Assembly (NCBI GenBank): GCA_910592005.1 | Contig: CAJVPP010000284.1 | Location: forward strand, 1-37,625 | Length of the DNA: 37,625 bases | Direction of reading: 5' to 3' | From: Funneliformis mosseae | Taxonomy: Eukaryota > Glomeromycota > Glomeromycetes > Glomerales > Glomeraceae | In this document: positions 11,580 to 21,900 of the stretch, piece by piece | Numbering within the stretch: the first letter of the stretch is position 1 | Layout: every line of letters begins with the position of its first letter | Notes under the pieces: model-generated | Seen by the model: the letters and a program-made list of their open reading frames with translations, nothing else | What the model was told of the DNA's origin: nothing | The model's database searches: none | Made by a program: the position numbers and the translations under genes

Positions 11580-13847
11580 AACATTTAGTTAACTTATAAA
11601 GTAAAAATTAAGAATACTAAAATTCCTTTTCATAATATATACATATCTGATCTTTTTTAGAAATCATATCGTTAATAATAAAATTTCTTTAAAAACAACT
11701 TTAGATTTATTTTATTATAAAATTAAAAAATAAAAATTACTAAAAAAATTTATAAAAGTAAATCAGAAATGAATAAGCAGGCAAATTTGAAAAATATATA
11801 ATAAAAAACTTTTGATTTTATAAGAAAAAATAAAAATAAAATTTTATTTAATTTTTATTAAATATGTAACGTTTAGAGATCCTCAACCAATAAATTAAAT
11901 GTAAAATCTTTCGATTAACAAATATCGATTTAATATTTAAATGCGAACATGCGAGATCGGCAAGTGTCAAAGTTGATTTTGGCATATCATTAAAGAACAA
12001 TAGAGGTATTATTTATTATTCCTACCATTATAATTAATATATTTTATCTTTCATAAACGGTTACAATGGTAAGGAACTGCGAATCTTGGTAGCCTATATA
12101 AAGTTAGTACAGGTTGCACAAGGCACGGATGAAATTTATTAAAATATTTTTTTTAGTGTATCACGACATTCCCAATCGGCTAGATTATTATAATTCCGGA
12201 TTTTTATCGGATATTATCTAAATTTATCCCCGATTAATCTGGGTGAGGGAATTTCTCTTAATTATCCGGTTATGAACATTTCAAGAAAAGTGTTTAACGA
12301 TGATGATACAACCCTGGTAAAATTTTAATGTGAAAAATCCAAATTACTACATAAATTGGTAGATGATATACTTTCAGCGAAGCAACTTGCTTCTAGTATA
12401 TTAATTTGCAAAATATAACCACCTAAGAATACCTTTAAATAACCGGTAGATTTTCCCATATAATGACCAAAAATTAAAAATCTCAAATTTTATTGAAAAT
12501 TCTTCCTCAACTTAATCCTTTATTTTTTATTTTCAATTAATAAAAAGAATAAGATCTCCGATTCACGATCTCCAGACTTCGCCATGGTATATATTTAGCA
12601 AGATAAAAGCATTCATAAATATTACTGCAATGCAAAAATTGAATTAACGTTGTAATAGGTTCGATCTGAGAAAGAATTTTCACATTTACATTAAATCGAC
12701 CTCACGTGATTGCAACAAGAATTATTACTGTTTGCCCTTTTCAGAAAAAATACGTACAGTACATAACCATAACAATTTTATATTGGATATCAATACAAAC
12801 AAAGGTTCATTTGAACAATAAAAATAAATAAATAAAAAATGGAACCTTCTACAAAAGGTTTTTTTTTTTTTTTTTAGGAAATCAAATTCCTTTATTTGTA
12901 TTACATATAACGTCAATTCTAGAATTCTGAGCTAGTACGGCAACAAAATTTGGCATTTATGTATGCGGATATTTGACCGAACGAAGGTTCTCAAAAAGAT
13001 TTTTAAATGAAAATTATTGGCAGGATCAGTAATCAATTATTTATATATACAGTTCATACGTACGTACCTGTTTCATCATCGAAACGTAAACTTATAAATA
13101 AACATTCTTGTGCTTATTCAACGAAAAAAAAAAAAAAATCCTTAGAAGTATGCAGGATTCGTAAAACCGTCCGTGAAAATTTATAAATATATATATTTTT
13201 TTTTTAAAACGAAGATGTACGAACTGAAGGGGCTCTTTATATGTCTCGTTGATTATTACTGAGCACGCAACAATAAAAATTCAAAGAAACGGCGAAGTTT
13301 CAGAGTTATAAATAATTTACGTGTGTCACGTTTTACGGTTCTATTATTATATTGTACACTTATTGTACATTTATATTGTGTATACTGCATTTTATAACAA
13401 CAAATTGAACAACAAGAAATAAACCTAATTTATATTTTTGCAATACAAATGTGGAATTTTGTAAAACTGTTTGATGAACCTAATTAATTTATTATTTATA
13501 TTTACTATTGTGTGTTTGTTACTATAAAATCATTATAAATTTGAGGAAGTTTACGAATGTTGATACAATTTCCCCTCTCTCGTAATCTCCCACTTTTTTC
13601 ACGTACACTCATTATCTCAATAGATTCCATTATATAGTTTGTAGAATTGACTTCTACAACACTATACAAGTTATCCCCTCTCACAATAATAATTATCCAC
13701 CATTACCATCCGTATTCTCCCACTAGATTTTTCCCCTCAAAAGGAAAATAATTGAAAAAAAAAATAAAAGAAAAGAAAAAATTTTCACCTACCGCATAAA
13801 TACATTAAAAATTCAAAAGTTACTATCATAATAGAATAAATAAACAG
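11580..13847. other. Intergenic region and chitin synthase upstream DNA
   Basis: Base composition changes near 11870, where the extreme A+T island ends and CpG becomes normal again. No supported gene is present. An imperfect inverted repeat (ATTCCC...AATCGG against CCGATT...GGGAAT) occupies about 12171-12257. From about 13560 to 13740 the plus strand is C/T-rich (CCCCTCTC, CTCCCAC), a common feature of fungal promoters just upstream of highly expressed genes. Confidence 0.45.
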
Positions 13848-16800
13848 ATGGAAAGTGAGTTTCAAAATAATAGACCACCGAGCGCGTTAAGGCGCGCAAA
13901 AACTTTAAATAGACCTGAACGTTATCAACCCGCAACTCCTCTTTTAACTGGTAATAAAGAAAATTCTTGCAATGTTTGGGTAATCTTTTCAAAAGTTGTC
14001 ACATTTTGGGCACCGGGTGCCTTATTATCATCGATCGGTCTCCATGATAAACAATCACGACAAGCCTGGCGCGAAAAAATAGCTTTATGTTTCATCGCTG
14101 CTATTATGGGTGGAATAGTTGCCTTTTTAACTGTAGGTTTCTCGGCCGTACTCTGTCCTCCTTCCCAATCTGATAATCCTTTCAAGTTTAAACGTTTCGG
14201 TGAAGCTCCAGGTCATCTTGGAATTAACGGTTGGCAATTTGATGTTACAAATGGTTTATCACGACCTGGTTTGGATTTTCAAAAACTTGCGGAAGAACAA
14301 AATGGTCAAGATATTTCAGTATTTTTCACAAGGACAAATAAACAATTTCCAGCCTGTCTAAATAATCCTAACATTCAACAATTTAATGCTGTTAATTTTG
14401 AAGTATGTGATAAAAATGAATGCCCTCTTAAGGATGTATTTATCACACTTGAAAATTTAGAAGGGATGAAAATTGTGAATACTTCAACAAAAGTTGGTTT
14501 TGATTGGATTCAACTCGCTGGTACTCGTTTGGAAAATTATTTAGTCATAGATGGGAACGTTTTAAATCTCAACCCTTATCTAAAAAGATTTCCAGATGAA
14601 ATACCAGATGATGCTTTAGATAAAATTATTCGCACGGTATTAAGCACGGATCATCGCGAAGGAGGTAAAGACGGAACTCGTCTCTTCTTTGGTAGATCAG
14701 AAACAAAAGCGGCCGTTAATTGCTTGGTTGAGAAATTTTATGCTGGAAACATTGATAAAGAGACCATCGGTTGTTTCACTTCCCAACTTTTCTTGTATGT
14801 TTCTTTGACCGTCATTCTTGGAATAGTTATGGCAAGATTTGCCATGGCTTGCGTTTTCAATTGGTTCATTTCACATCGACTCGCTCATACACCAAAATCT
14901 AATAAAAGAAACCCCGTCTTATCACAAGCCGCAACTCCTTGGAGTGATAAGAATAATGGTATGGGTGGTGGTATGACCAAAGTCATGACCATGGATGATG
15001 TGGGAAATGATTTATATACCGTCTTACTCGTTACGTGTTATTCCGAAGATGAAGCTGGTTTACGTTGTACTTGTGAATCGATGGCCGCTACTGAATACCC
15101 GGATGATCGTAAAATGTTGTTCTTGATCTGTGATGGTGTAATCACCGGTCATGGTAATGATAAGAGCACTCCTGATATCTGCATTGATCTCATGGAAATT
15201 CCACCTGAATTCAAAGACCCACAACCACAAAGTTACATTGCCGTCGCTGCTGGTTCTAAACAACTCAACATGGCTAAAGTTTATGCCGGTTACTTCCCTT
15301 GGAAAGATCGTCGCGTCCCAATGATCTGTGTTGTAAAATGTGGTGGTCCTGAAGAACAAGGTAAACCAAAACCCGGAAATCGTGGAAAGCGTGACTCTCA
15401 GTTGATATTGATGAACTTCTTTAGTCGTGTTACTTACAACGATCGTATGGCTCCTTTGGATTATGAGTTATTCGGAAAGATTCACTACCTGATGGGCGTG
15501 ACACCTGATTTCTTTGAAATCGTTCTTATGGTTGACGCTGATACAAAAGTATATCCTGATTCACTGAGAATACTCATTAATTGTATGTGTAATGATCCTT
15601 TGATCATGGGACTTTGTGGTGAAACGAGGATCGCGAACAAGCGAGATTCATGGGTGACATCCATCCAAGTCTTTGAATATTATATCTCTCATCATTTGGG
15701 TAAAGGTTTCGAGTCGGTGTTTGGTGGTGTTACCTGTTTACCTGGTTGTTTCTGCATGTACCGTCTAAAGGCACGCAAGGGTGATGATGATTGGGTTCCA
15801 ATTATTACCAAACCTGAAATCGTTCAAGAATATTCTCAAAACGTAGTTGATACTCTGCATCAAAAGAATCTATTGCTTCTCGGAGAGGATCGATTTTTAT
15901 CCACGCTCATGTTGCGAAACTTTCCTCACCGTAAAATGATGTTTTGTCCACAGGCTATTTGCAAAACTGTTGTACCTGATGATTTTAACGTTTTACTCTC
16001 CCAACGTCGTCGATGGATTAATTCAACCATTCACAATTTAATGGAACTCGTATTGGTTAGAAATCTTTGTGGAACATTTTGCTTTTCCATGCAATTCGTA
16101 GTTTTCATGGAATTGATCGGTACCGTCGTACTTCCGGTAGCCATCTTATTAACATACTCATTAATTGTATCCATAATATTAAAACCACCTTCAAGTTTTT
16201 CTGATGCAATTCCCTTGATGATGTTGGGATTCGTTCTTGGATTGCCAGCCATTTTAATTTTGTTCACCACAAGAAAACTGGTTTATATCGCCTGGATGTT
16301 CATCTATTTACTGGCCTTACCCGTATGGAATTTCATTTTACCAACCTATGCATATTGGCATTTCGATGACTTTTCATGGGGTGAAACCAGAAAGGTTGAA
16401 GGTGAAGCCAAGGGAGATGATCATAGTAAGAAGGAAGGGCATTTTGACGCATCATCAGTTACATTGAAACGTTGGGAAGATTGGGAACGTGCAAGAGTAC
16501 GTAGAATAAAACGTCAAGAAAGGCAAAGGCAGCAAGTGCAACGTCAGAATAGTGCACCTTATTCAAATGAAAAGGGTTATCATGGATCGGGAGGAACACT
16601 TCCTTCAGGACATTTTACAGATGATCCTTACTACGCTTCAGAAACAGCATCAAATATTTCTTCGGATGTGGGACAGCAATATTATAATTACGATGCCAAT
16701 GCGACAGCTTACAATCCACAACCACAACAACCACCGCCACAGCAATACGATCCTTATTCACAATATAATCAAGGTGCAGCGCCTCAAAATGATCCGTATT

Positions 16801-16862
16801 ATTATCCCGATCAGGGACAAGGACGATATAATCAAGGATATAATCATCAAGGAAGGTTTTAA
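13848..16862 (+). CDS. Chitin synthase, class IV type (Chs3-like)
   Basis: This 1,004-residue family-2 glycosyltransferase makes chitin from UDP-GlcNAc at the plasma membrane and secretes it into the wall. Visible motifs are VTCYSEDEAGLR (about 394), the VDADT metal/UDP site (562-566), GVTCLPGCFCMYR (about 630), LLGEDRFLSTLML with the catalytic GED (679-681) and the product-binding QRRRW (719-723). Membrane segments lie near 80-102 and 318-340, then a C-terminal cluster at about 745-777, 787-806 and 810-838. The region between the first two is the extracytoplasmic/cytochrome-b5-like part typical of Chs3-type enzymes. There is no myosin head, which argues against class V/VII. The tail (about 930-1004) is rich in Gln, Pro, Tyr and Asn. 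The gene is one uninterrupted exon with all catalytic motifs intact, so it is presumably functional. The start ATG lies after a C/T-rich leader. Confidence 0.93.
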   Translation: MESEFQNNRPPSALRRAKTLNRPERYQPATPLLTGNKENSCNVWVIFSKVVTFWAPGALLSSIGLHDKQSRQAWREKIALCFIAAIMGGIVAFLTVGFSAVLCPPSQSDNPFKFKRFGEAPGHLGINGWQFDVTNGLSRPGLDFQKLAEEQNGQDISVFFTRTNKQFPACLNNPNIQQFNAVNFEVCDKNECPLKDVFITLENLEGMKIVNTSTKVGFDWIQLAGTRLENYLVIDGNVLNLNPYLKRFPDEIPDDALDKIIRTVLSTDHREGGKDGTRLFFGRSETKAAVNCLVEKFYAGNIDKETIGCFTSQLFLYVSLTVILGIVMARFAMACVFNWFISHRLAHTPKSNKRNPVLSQAATPWSDKNNGMGGGMTKVMTMDDVGNDLYTVLLVTCYSEDEAGLRCTCESMAATEYPDDRKMLFLICDGVITGHGNDKSTPDICIDLMEIPPEFKDPQPQSYIAVAAGSKQLNMAKVYAGYFPWKDRRVPMICVVKCGGPEEQGKPKPGNRGKRDSQLILMNFFSRVTYNDRMAPLDYELFGKIHYLMGVTPDFFEIVLMVDADTKVYPDSLRILINCMCNDPLIMGLCGETRIANKRDSWVTSIQVFEYYISHHLGKGFESVFGGVTCLPGCFCMYRLKARKGDDDWVPIITKPEIVQEYSQNVVDTLHQKNLLLLGEDRFLSTLMLRNFPHRKMMFCPQAICKTVVPDDFNVLLSQRRRWINSTIHNLMELVLVRNLCGTFCFSMQFVVFMELIGTVVLPVAILLTYSLIVSIILKPPSSFSDAIPLMMLGFVLGLPAILILFTTRKLVYIAWMFIYLLALPVWNFILPTYAYWHFDDFSWGETRKVEGEAKGDDHSKKEGHFDASSVTLKRWEDWERARVRRIKRQERQRQQVQRQNSAPYSNEKGYHGSGGTLPSGHFTDDPYYASETASNISSDVGQQYYNYDANATAYNPQPQQPPPQQYDPYSQYNQGAAPQNDPYYYPDQGQGRYNQGYNHQGRF

Positions 16863-17851
16863 CAAGTATCAATAATAAGAAATATCCTTTAATTCTGTTA
16901 TATATTGAATTTCATAATACCTGGAAGTATCTTGAATTCCTCTTTCCCCCTTCACTTTTCATTAATTTCGCATTTTAAAAAACTTGTAATTTTTCATCTT
17001 GAACAAAAAAAAAAACTTTCTCTTGTTATTATAACTTTATGTATATTTATTTTAATTATATAGAGAGAGGAAGAGAACATGATTATTAATTGCTTTTGGA
17101 GTGCTGTTGTAACTCTATTACCTTTTCATATTAACTTTTGTATTTAAACTTTTACTTCATCTTTCACATATATATATACATGTTAAAAAAAAAAAAAAAA
17201 TAATAAAATTAAATCATAAATCATGGGTATTAAGGTATTATAATCGTATTTTGTCCATTTTCAACAAAAAAAAAAATTTATTAATTCGCTTAAATCAAAA
17301 CAGATAAAAATCCCCTTTTTTTCTCTCTTCCTTTTTTTTTTTATTTTTTTTTATTTTGATTTGATATCTAATAAATGCAATGCCATGCTTATTTTATTGA
17401 GCTAAAGATAAATTACAATCTATGTGCAACATGGCATCGACCGAGACAAATTAATTAAACGAGAATCAATGTTGATATTACATTTAATTAAAATTGATAA
17501 TGACGGATCGCTGTGCGACATTTTTTACTTTTTCGGGTAAATGATAAAAAAGCATAGAATTGCAAATCGTAAATTTCATTGCATTAGATTGAATTCTGAA
17601 AAAGATTCGTTTCCCAATAAAACTTGTTGACAAATTATCATGAAATTATTAATTTAATTAAAAAAAAAAATAAATAGATTTATGGAATAACTAGGATAAC
17701 CAAAACGACTAAATGAAACGAATAAATAGTCTTCCCAACCCAAATATACATAAATATAAATTTACCACCATCACATTAATCACATTAGATAAAACTTTAG
17801 ATTGTCATTTAAGATTTTTTTTTTTTTTTTTCCGTCCAACTTTTTTTTTCC
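16863..17851. other. Intergenic, between convergent 3' ends
   Basis: This is the 3' flank of the chitin synthase gene and of the minus-strand cysteine-rich peptide gene, which are convergent. It holds several A and T homopolymers (near 17007, 17186, 17265, 17331 and 17816) and no supported gene. Confidence 0.5.
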
Positions 17852-18232
17852 TCAAGTTTGAAGGTTCATTGCCTGTATTTCACAAAATTCCATACAATCT
17901 ATGACACAAGGTTTTTCATAGGGTAACGAAAGCCCTTTACAACGTTCCTCACATGTAAAAATTTTTGCAATACAATATAAATCATCAACTCCCTCAATTG
18001 GATGCTCTGTGGTTTCCTTAGAAATGACCTATTTTTTTTATTTTTGAATTTATTTTATTTTATTTTATTTTATTTTTTTAAAAAAAAAAAAAATAATAGT
18101 CAATAATAATAATAATAAAGGTTGTATATAAAAATCATATTAAAGGGAGAAATAACTTACCGGAAGTGAATTTACGGCTGCTGAAACGATAAGAAATATT
18201 AAAAAGACCAAAATCAAACTGTTCATTTTCAT
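17852..18232 (-). CDS. Small secreted cysteine-rich protein (82 aa, two exons)
   Basis: The minus strand carries exon 1 at 18232-18161 (24 codons) and exon 2 at 18028-17852 (58 codons plus TGA), separated by a 132-nt GT-AG intron (18160-18029) in phase 0. Exon 1 is almost exactly a signal peptide: MKMNSLILVFLIFLIVSAAV followed by NSLP, with a probable cleavage site around the Ala/Ser residues. The mature part, about 60 residues, has six cysteines spaced C-X6-C-X3-C-X10-C-X3-C-X3-C, implying three disulfides. The central CX3C-X10-CX3C spacing is that of helical-hairpin (alpha-hairpinin-like) peptides. Function is unknown; a secreted effector or antimicrobial peptide is plausible for a plant-associated fungus, but that is inference. 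A TATAAAAG box sits about 200 nt upstream. The start could be either of two Met codons, at residue 1 or 3; both keep the signal. Confidence 0.72.
18029..18160 (-). other. Intron of the cysteine-rich peptide gene, with microsatellites
   Basis: The intron opens with GTAAG and ends with TAG on the minus strand. It contains a pentanucleotide TTTTA run (about 18050-18077), a 12-base A run (18080-18091) and an AAT trinucleotide run (about 18101-18117), read on the plus strand. These make its length likely to vary between isolates. Confidence 0.65.
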
Positions 18233-18237
18233 TTACT

Positions 18238-18276
<39 letters not shown>

Positions 18277-18958
18277 TCAACAATGCGTAAAAATTTTTTA
18301 CTTTATTATTCGTTATCACTCTTCCTTTTTTTTTAAAAAAAAGAAAAAAAAAAATTTGCGATTCTCGTCACTTTTTTTGAATTCACGAAAGAATATTTTT
18401 CATTAAGAAACCGATGAAAAAAATCCTCTCTTTTATACATATATATAAATATAGTAAATAGCATAGCCATCCTTAAATCGCAAAGCCATAAAGAATTTTT
18501 AAGTATATGACATGATTCTCAAATAACCCAATCCGTTATAAGAGAATCATTTTATTTTTACTGGCACGTTCCCTGAAAAGAGATAGGGCCAAGCCATAAA
18601 TAACAAGTTCATAATTTATCTTGATTTGGTCGAACTATGAAATTTCTCTTTTTACTTTATACATTGAAATTCTTGTTCTAAAAATAAAATTAAAAAAAAA
18701 AAGATCATCGGGAGCACCAAATTCGCTACTGCGCCATTCATTTCATTTTAACCTAAAAGTGTAATATTACAGATTATCATGTGTAATCAACAATAGTTTA
18801 AATTAATGATTATTGAATGAACGGATTAGGCGAGGTGTGGGCTTGTGCTTTAAAAATATTAATAATATAAAAGTTAGCAGAACCCAACCTAATTTATTTT
18901 TCTTAAAAAAAAAAAAAAAAATAAATAAAATAAGATAAAAAAAAATAGATCTAATCTC
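18233..18958. promoter_or_regulatory. Shared upstream region of two divergent genes
   Basis: These 726 bp separate the start of the minus-strand cysteine-rich peptide gene from the start of the plus-strand RNF213-like gene, so both promoters must lie here or overlap. The region contains long A/T runs near 18238, 18330 and 18906. No other gene is seen. Confidence 0.45.
18430..18437 (-). promoter_or_regulatory. TATA box of the cysteine-rich peptide gene
   Basis: TATAAAAG on the minus strand lies about 200 nt upstream of the ATG at 18232. A 26-T/12-A homopolymer pair lies between the two, so the true leader length is uncertain. Confidence 0.4.
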
Positions 18959-21900
18959 ATGGAAGATAAATTATATACATTCCATGTTCACTTACCGGTT
19001 GATATTGAAAAGCATGGACAGCCAGTCGTTATCGGCGATGGAGTAGAATTGGGAAACTGGAAATATCCAATTGTAAAACTTTATCGACCGTTTCGTAATT
19101 ATCCTACTTATTGGAAATCACAACCACTTTCCCTACCAAATGCAAAGGTCCGATACAATTACGCCATTCATCTTCCAGCCTCGTTTTTTCATTTGGAGGA
19201 CGAAAAGGTATCATTCGAAAGTATTGATAAACGTTCGTTGAATGGAAATAATCAATTTGACATCTGGATTAATCATCCAAAGTACCAAATCGATCAAAAT
19301 ATAGTCGACTACGCTTTTGTAGATCAACTTTACGATAATGTGACAATTCATAACCTAGGTGAATGCGCTTCGGAATATATAAAAATTTTAACCCTTCATC
19401 ATGACCTTACAGTTTCATTTTCAAATTACAAATATATAACAAAAATGATGAATAAACATGCACAAAGTGGTCAACGGCTTTTCTTGTGTATTTTATTGGG
19501 TCATTACATTTCAAGCATTTCAGGGGAACAAAATTTTAAATTCCCGACCGGTTTCAAAGCGGAGTTATTAATTGAAGCGCTTGTAGATTATCGGAGTGAG
19601 ATATTATGCTTGAATGCAAATGAATATATCATCAAGGCAATTTTATCTTTAATTCAATATAATGCAACTATTCAATTAAGATTAGATTGGCTCGTAATTT
19701 TTACAATCGCCAAAGACGTCGATCCGGAATTTTTATTTTTGGAGAATTTAAAAAATGTTAGGTATAATGATTTAGAATTGAAAAAGATTTCGGAAAGTGT
19801 TAAGACAAACATTCACAATATCGAACTTGAAAATACGATAAAAATTACTCGATGGTTGGTACAATTCTGTCAAAACATAGAGATTCTTTTTGTAGTATGG
19901 GATATCTTCCTTATCAGGAACAAACAAATTTCTCAATACTTTACCTATCAAGTTCAGAGCATTATTTCTAACAATCATGCTAATGACTTGATGAATAACT
20001 TTACGAAAATTCCAAGAGAATTCCGAGATTGCGTTTCTTTTACGTTCCGAAGACGCGTTTTATCTTTACTTAAAAATTTGGATAGGCGTTGGTCAGACTC
20101 GGAAATCTCTGCCTTACAAAGTCTTTTTCAACAATATGATTTAAAATGGAACGATGAGGATGTGTTGTCTTCATTAGAATTGATATCTCAATCTCATAAT
20201 TTGGAATTGTTAACCGCCTTTCCCGAAATTTTGAATGATTGGCTACTTGAAAATCCTTACGACATCAAAGTGAAATTGAAAAGGGTTTCAACCATTTGTA
20301 ATAGTTGGTTTAACCTTCTTTTATACAAATTAGGCGTTAGACATAAAAGTTCTTCGGATGAAAGCGTGTATACATTTACGATATTTCAGCAATTAGACCG
20401 CATTTATCCTTTGTTCAACCATCTAACTATTTGGAAGGATTTATCAACCCTTGCTATAGATAAAGTGAAGGGATATTCCGAATCTTGCATTTTGGGCGCA
20501 ACAAAACCCATGATAATGATAAAGGAACAAGAAGTCAAAAGATTATTTGACGAATTAGTTAAAGAAATATTAAGCAAGATGGTGCAGCAAGCTAATGATC
20601 ATTTATTGAAGGAAATATTTATAATTTGCGATTGTAAAGACGAATCGCTGGAGGTGCCAAATACGTAAGTTGATTTAATCGTTGGTTTCCATAAGGATAT
20701 ATAATCTAAATTTTTTCCTCTTATTAAAAAAAAAAAAATTTGATTTTCTAGGATGTGCGAGGATCTCTTGTGCCAGATCATGTTTAACTTGAGTCAATTG
20801 CCCGTACCTATCCCTTCAGAGCAACATTTATCAATTCTTAGAGCGAGCAAATTTTGGAACATTATATTGAGCGCCACCGGAAGCGTCGCAAAACTTCATG
20901 CGAACTCTTACGTTCGGTGGATCAAAAAATCCATCGCAGATCTTAATAGAATCCTTTTAGATTATACGATAGACATGCAATTATTGCAACAAATTTTAGA
21001 ATATTCTGATGAAATATTATTAAAACATTTCAATGCCGCGAGTGATGACGCGATTAATGATTTTAAAATTGTCACACTCAGAATGTTATATTATAACGTT
21101 TATACACGTCAAATCGATCAATTATCCGGATTTTATCAAGAATTCTGTTCAGCCCCACAAGTAACTGATTCAAATGATTTTATCAAAGATATACAAAAAC
21201 TTGAACAAAATTCAGGCAAGGTTACGTTGAAACAAGTATTGGAGTCAGAATATTGGGCATTCCATGAGAAAACGTTGAAAAGTGCAAATCGTTGCTACAA
21301 ATATATTCAATCTCAAACCTTTCGAAATATCTTTGAGTTTTGTCTCCAGAAAGATGCTGCGGCAACAAATGTGGATTATATAGCACAAAAATTAATGCCA
21401 ATCGTCTTTGAAAAACATAAAGACATGTGTGAAAAGTTTAAATCTTGGGAGGATGTTAATTACTCGGAAGCATTATTATTTTGGAAGAACGCTAGGGATT
21501 TCGCTGAATTTGAATTAAAGGAATTAAACTTTTTAAGGAGAAATGAAAAATTTCTGCAAACTCTTGAAAATCTTTGGAAATTACCTCGGTGGATAGAAAG
21601 ATTTGAGCGATTAGAGAAAATAAAAAAAATTTTCCAGATACAACAAGGTGGGAATGATCTGATATCGGAATCAAACAGGATATTACGAGATGATGTCTTG
21701 GCACTTTGTCAAGTGAATGAGTTTATCGAAAAGATTGATAGGACCCTTAACATGGACCAAAGCTGTTGGAACTTTATAAAAGAAATATCGATTGCCGAGG
21801 ATTTTTTGAATTTCTTAAAAACAATTTCTGAAAATGATATTAAAAAATTGTTGATGGATGATGATCATTCAGGTGAAAGGTTGATTCAAGAGGATATTAT

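Noticed and set aside
12171..12257. Possible structured RNA (imperfect inverted repeat)
   Set aside because: Pairing is interrupted and no tRNA, snoRNA or other known RNA signature is visible; kept only as a note in the intergenic entry.
12725..12916. Minus-strand 63-codon frame
   Set aside because: It contains a Lys run from a homopolymer and has no family features or splice context.
13317..13391. Possible small minus-strand gene starting at about 13391
   Set aside because: It is only about 40 codons, with no signal peptide, domain or splice continuation.
4313..13847. CRISPR array, origin or prokaryotic-style operon signals
   Set aside because: No regular spacer-repeat pattern or operon layout exists; the only regular repeat is the 21-bp minisatellite, and the genes are spliced eukaryotic genes.
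13925..14185. Minus-strand frames inside the chitin synthase gene (also 15060-15359, 16031-16270, 16615-16872)
   Set aside because: All lie antisense to well-conserved chitin synthase coding sequence.
16552..16875. Plus-strand 107-codon frame overlapping the chitin synthase tail
   Set aside because: It is an alternate frame of the Gln/Pro/Tyr-rich C-terminus; no start context or motif.
17713..17904. Plus-strand 63-codon frame
   Set aside because: It runs through a T homopolymer encoding poly-Phe and lies antisense to the cysteine-rich peptide gene.
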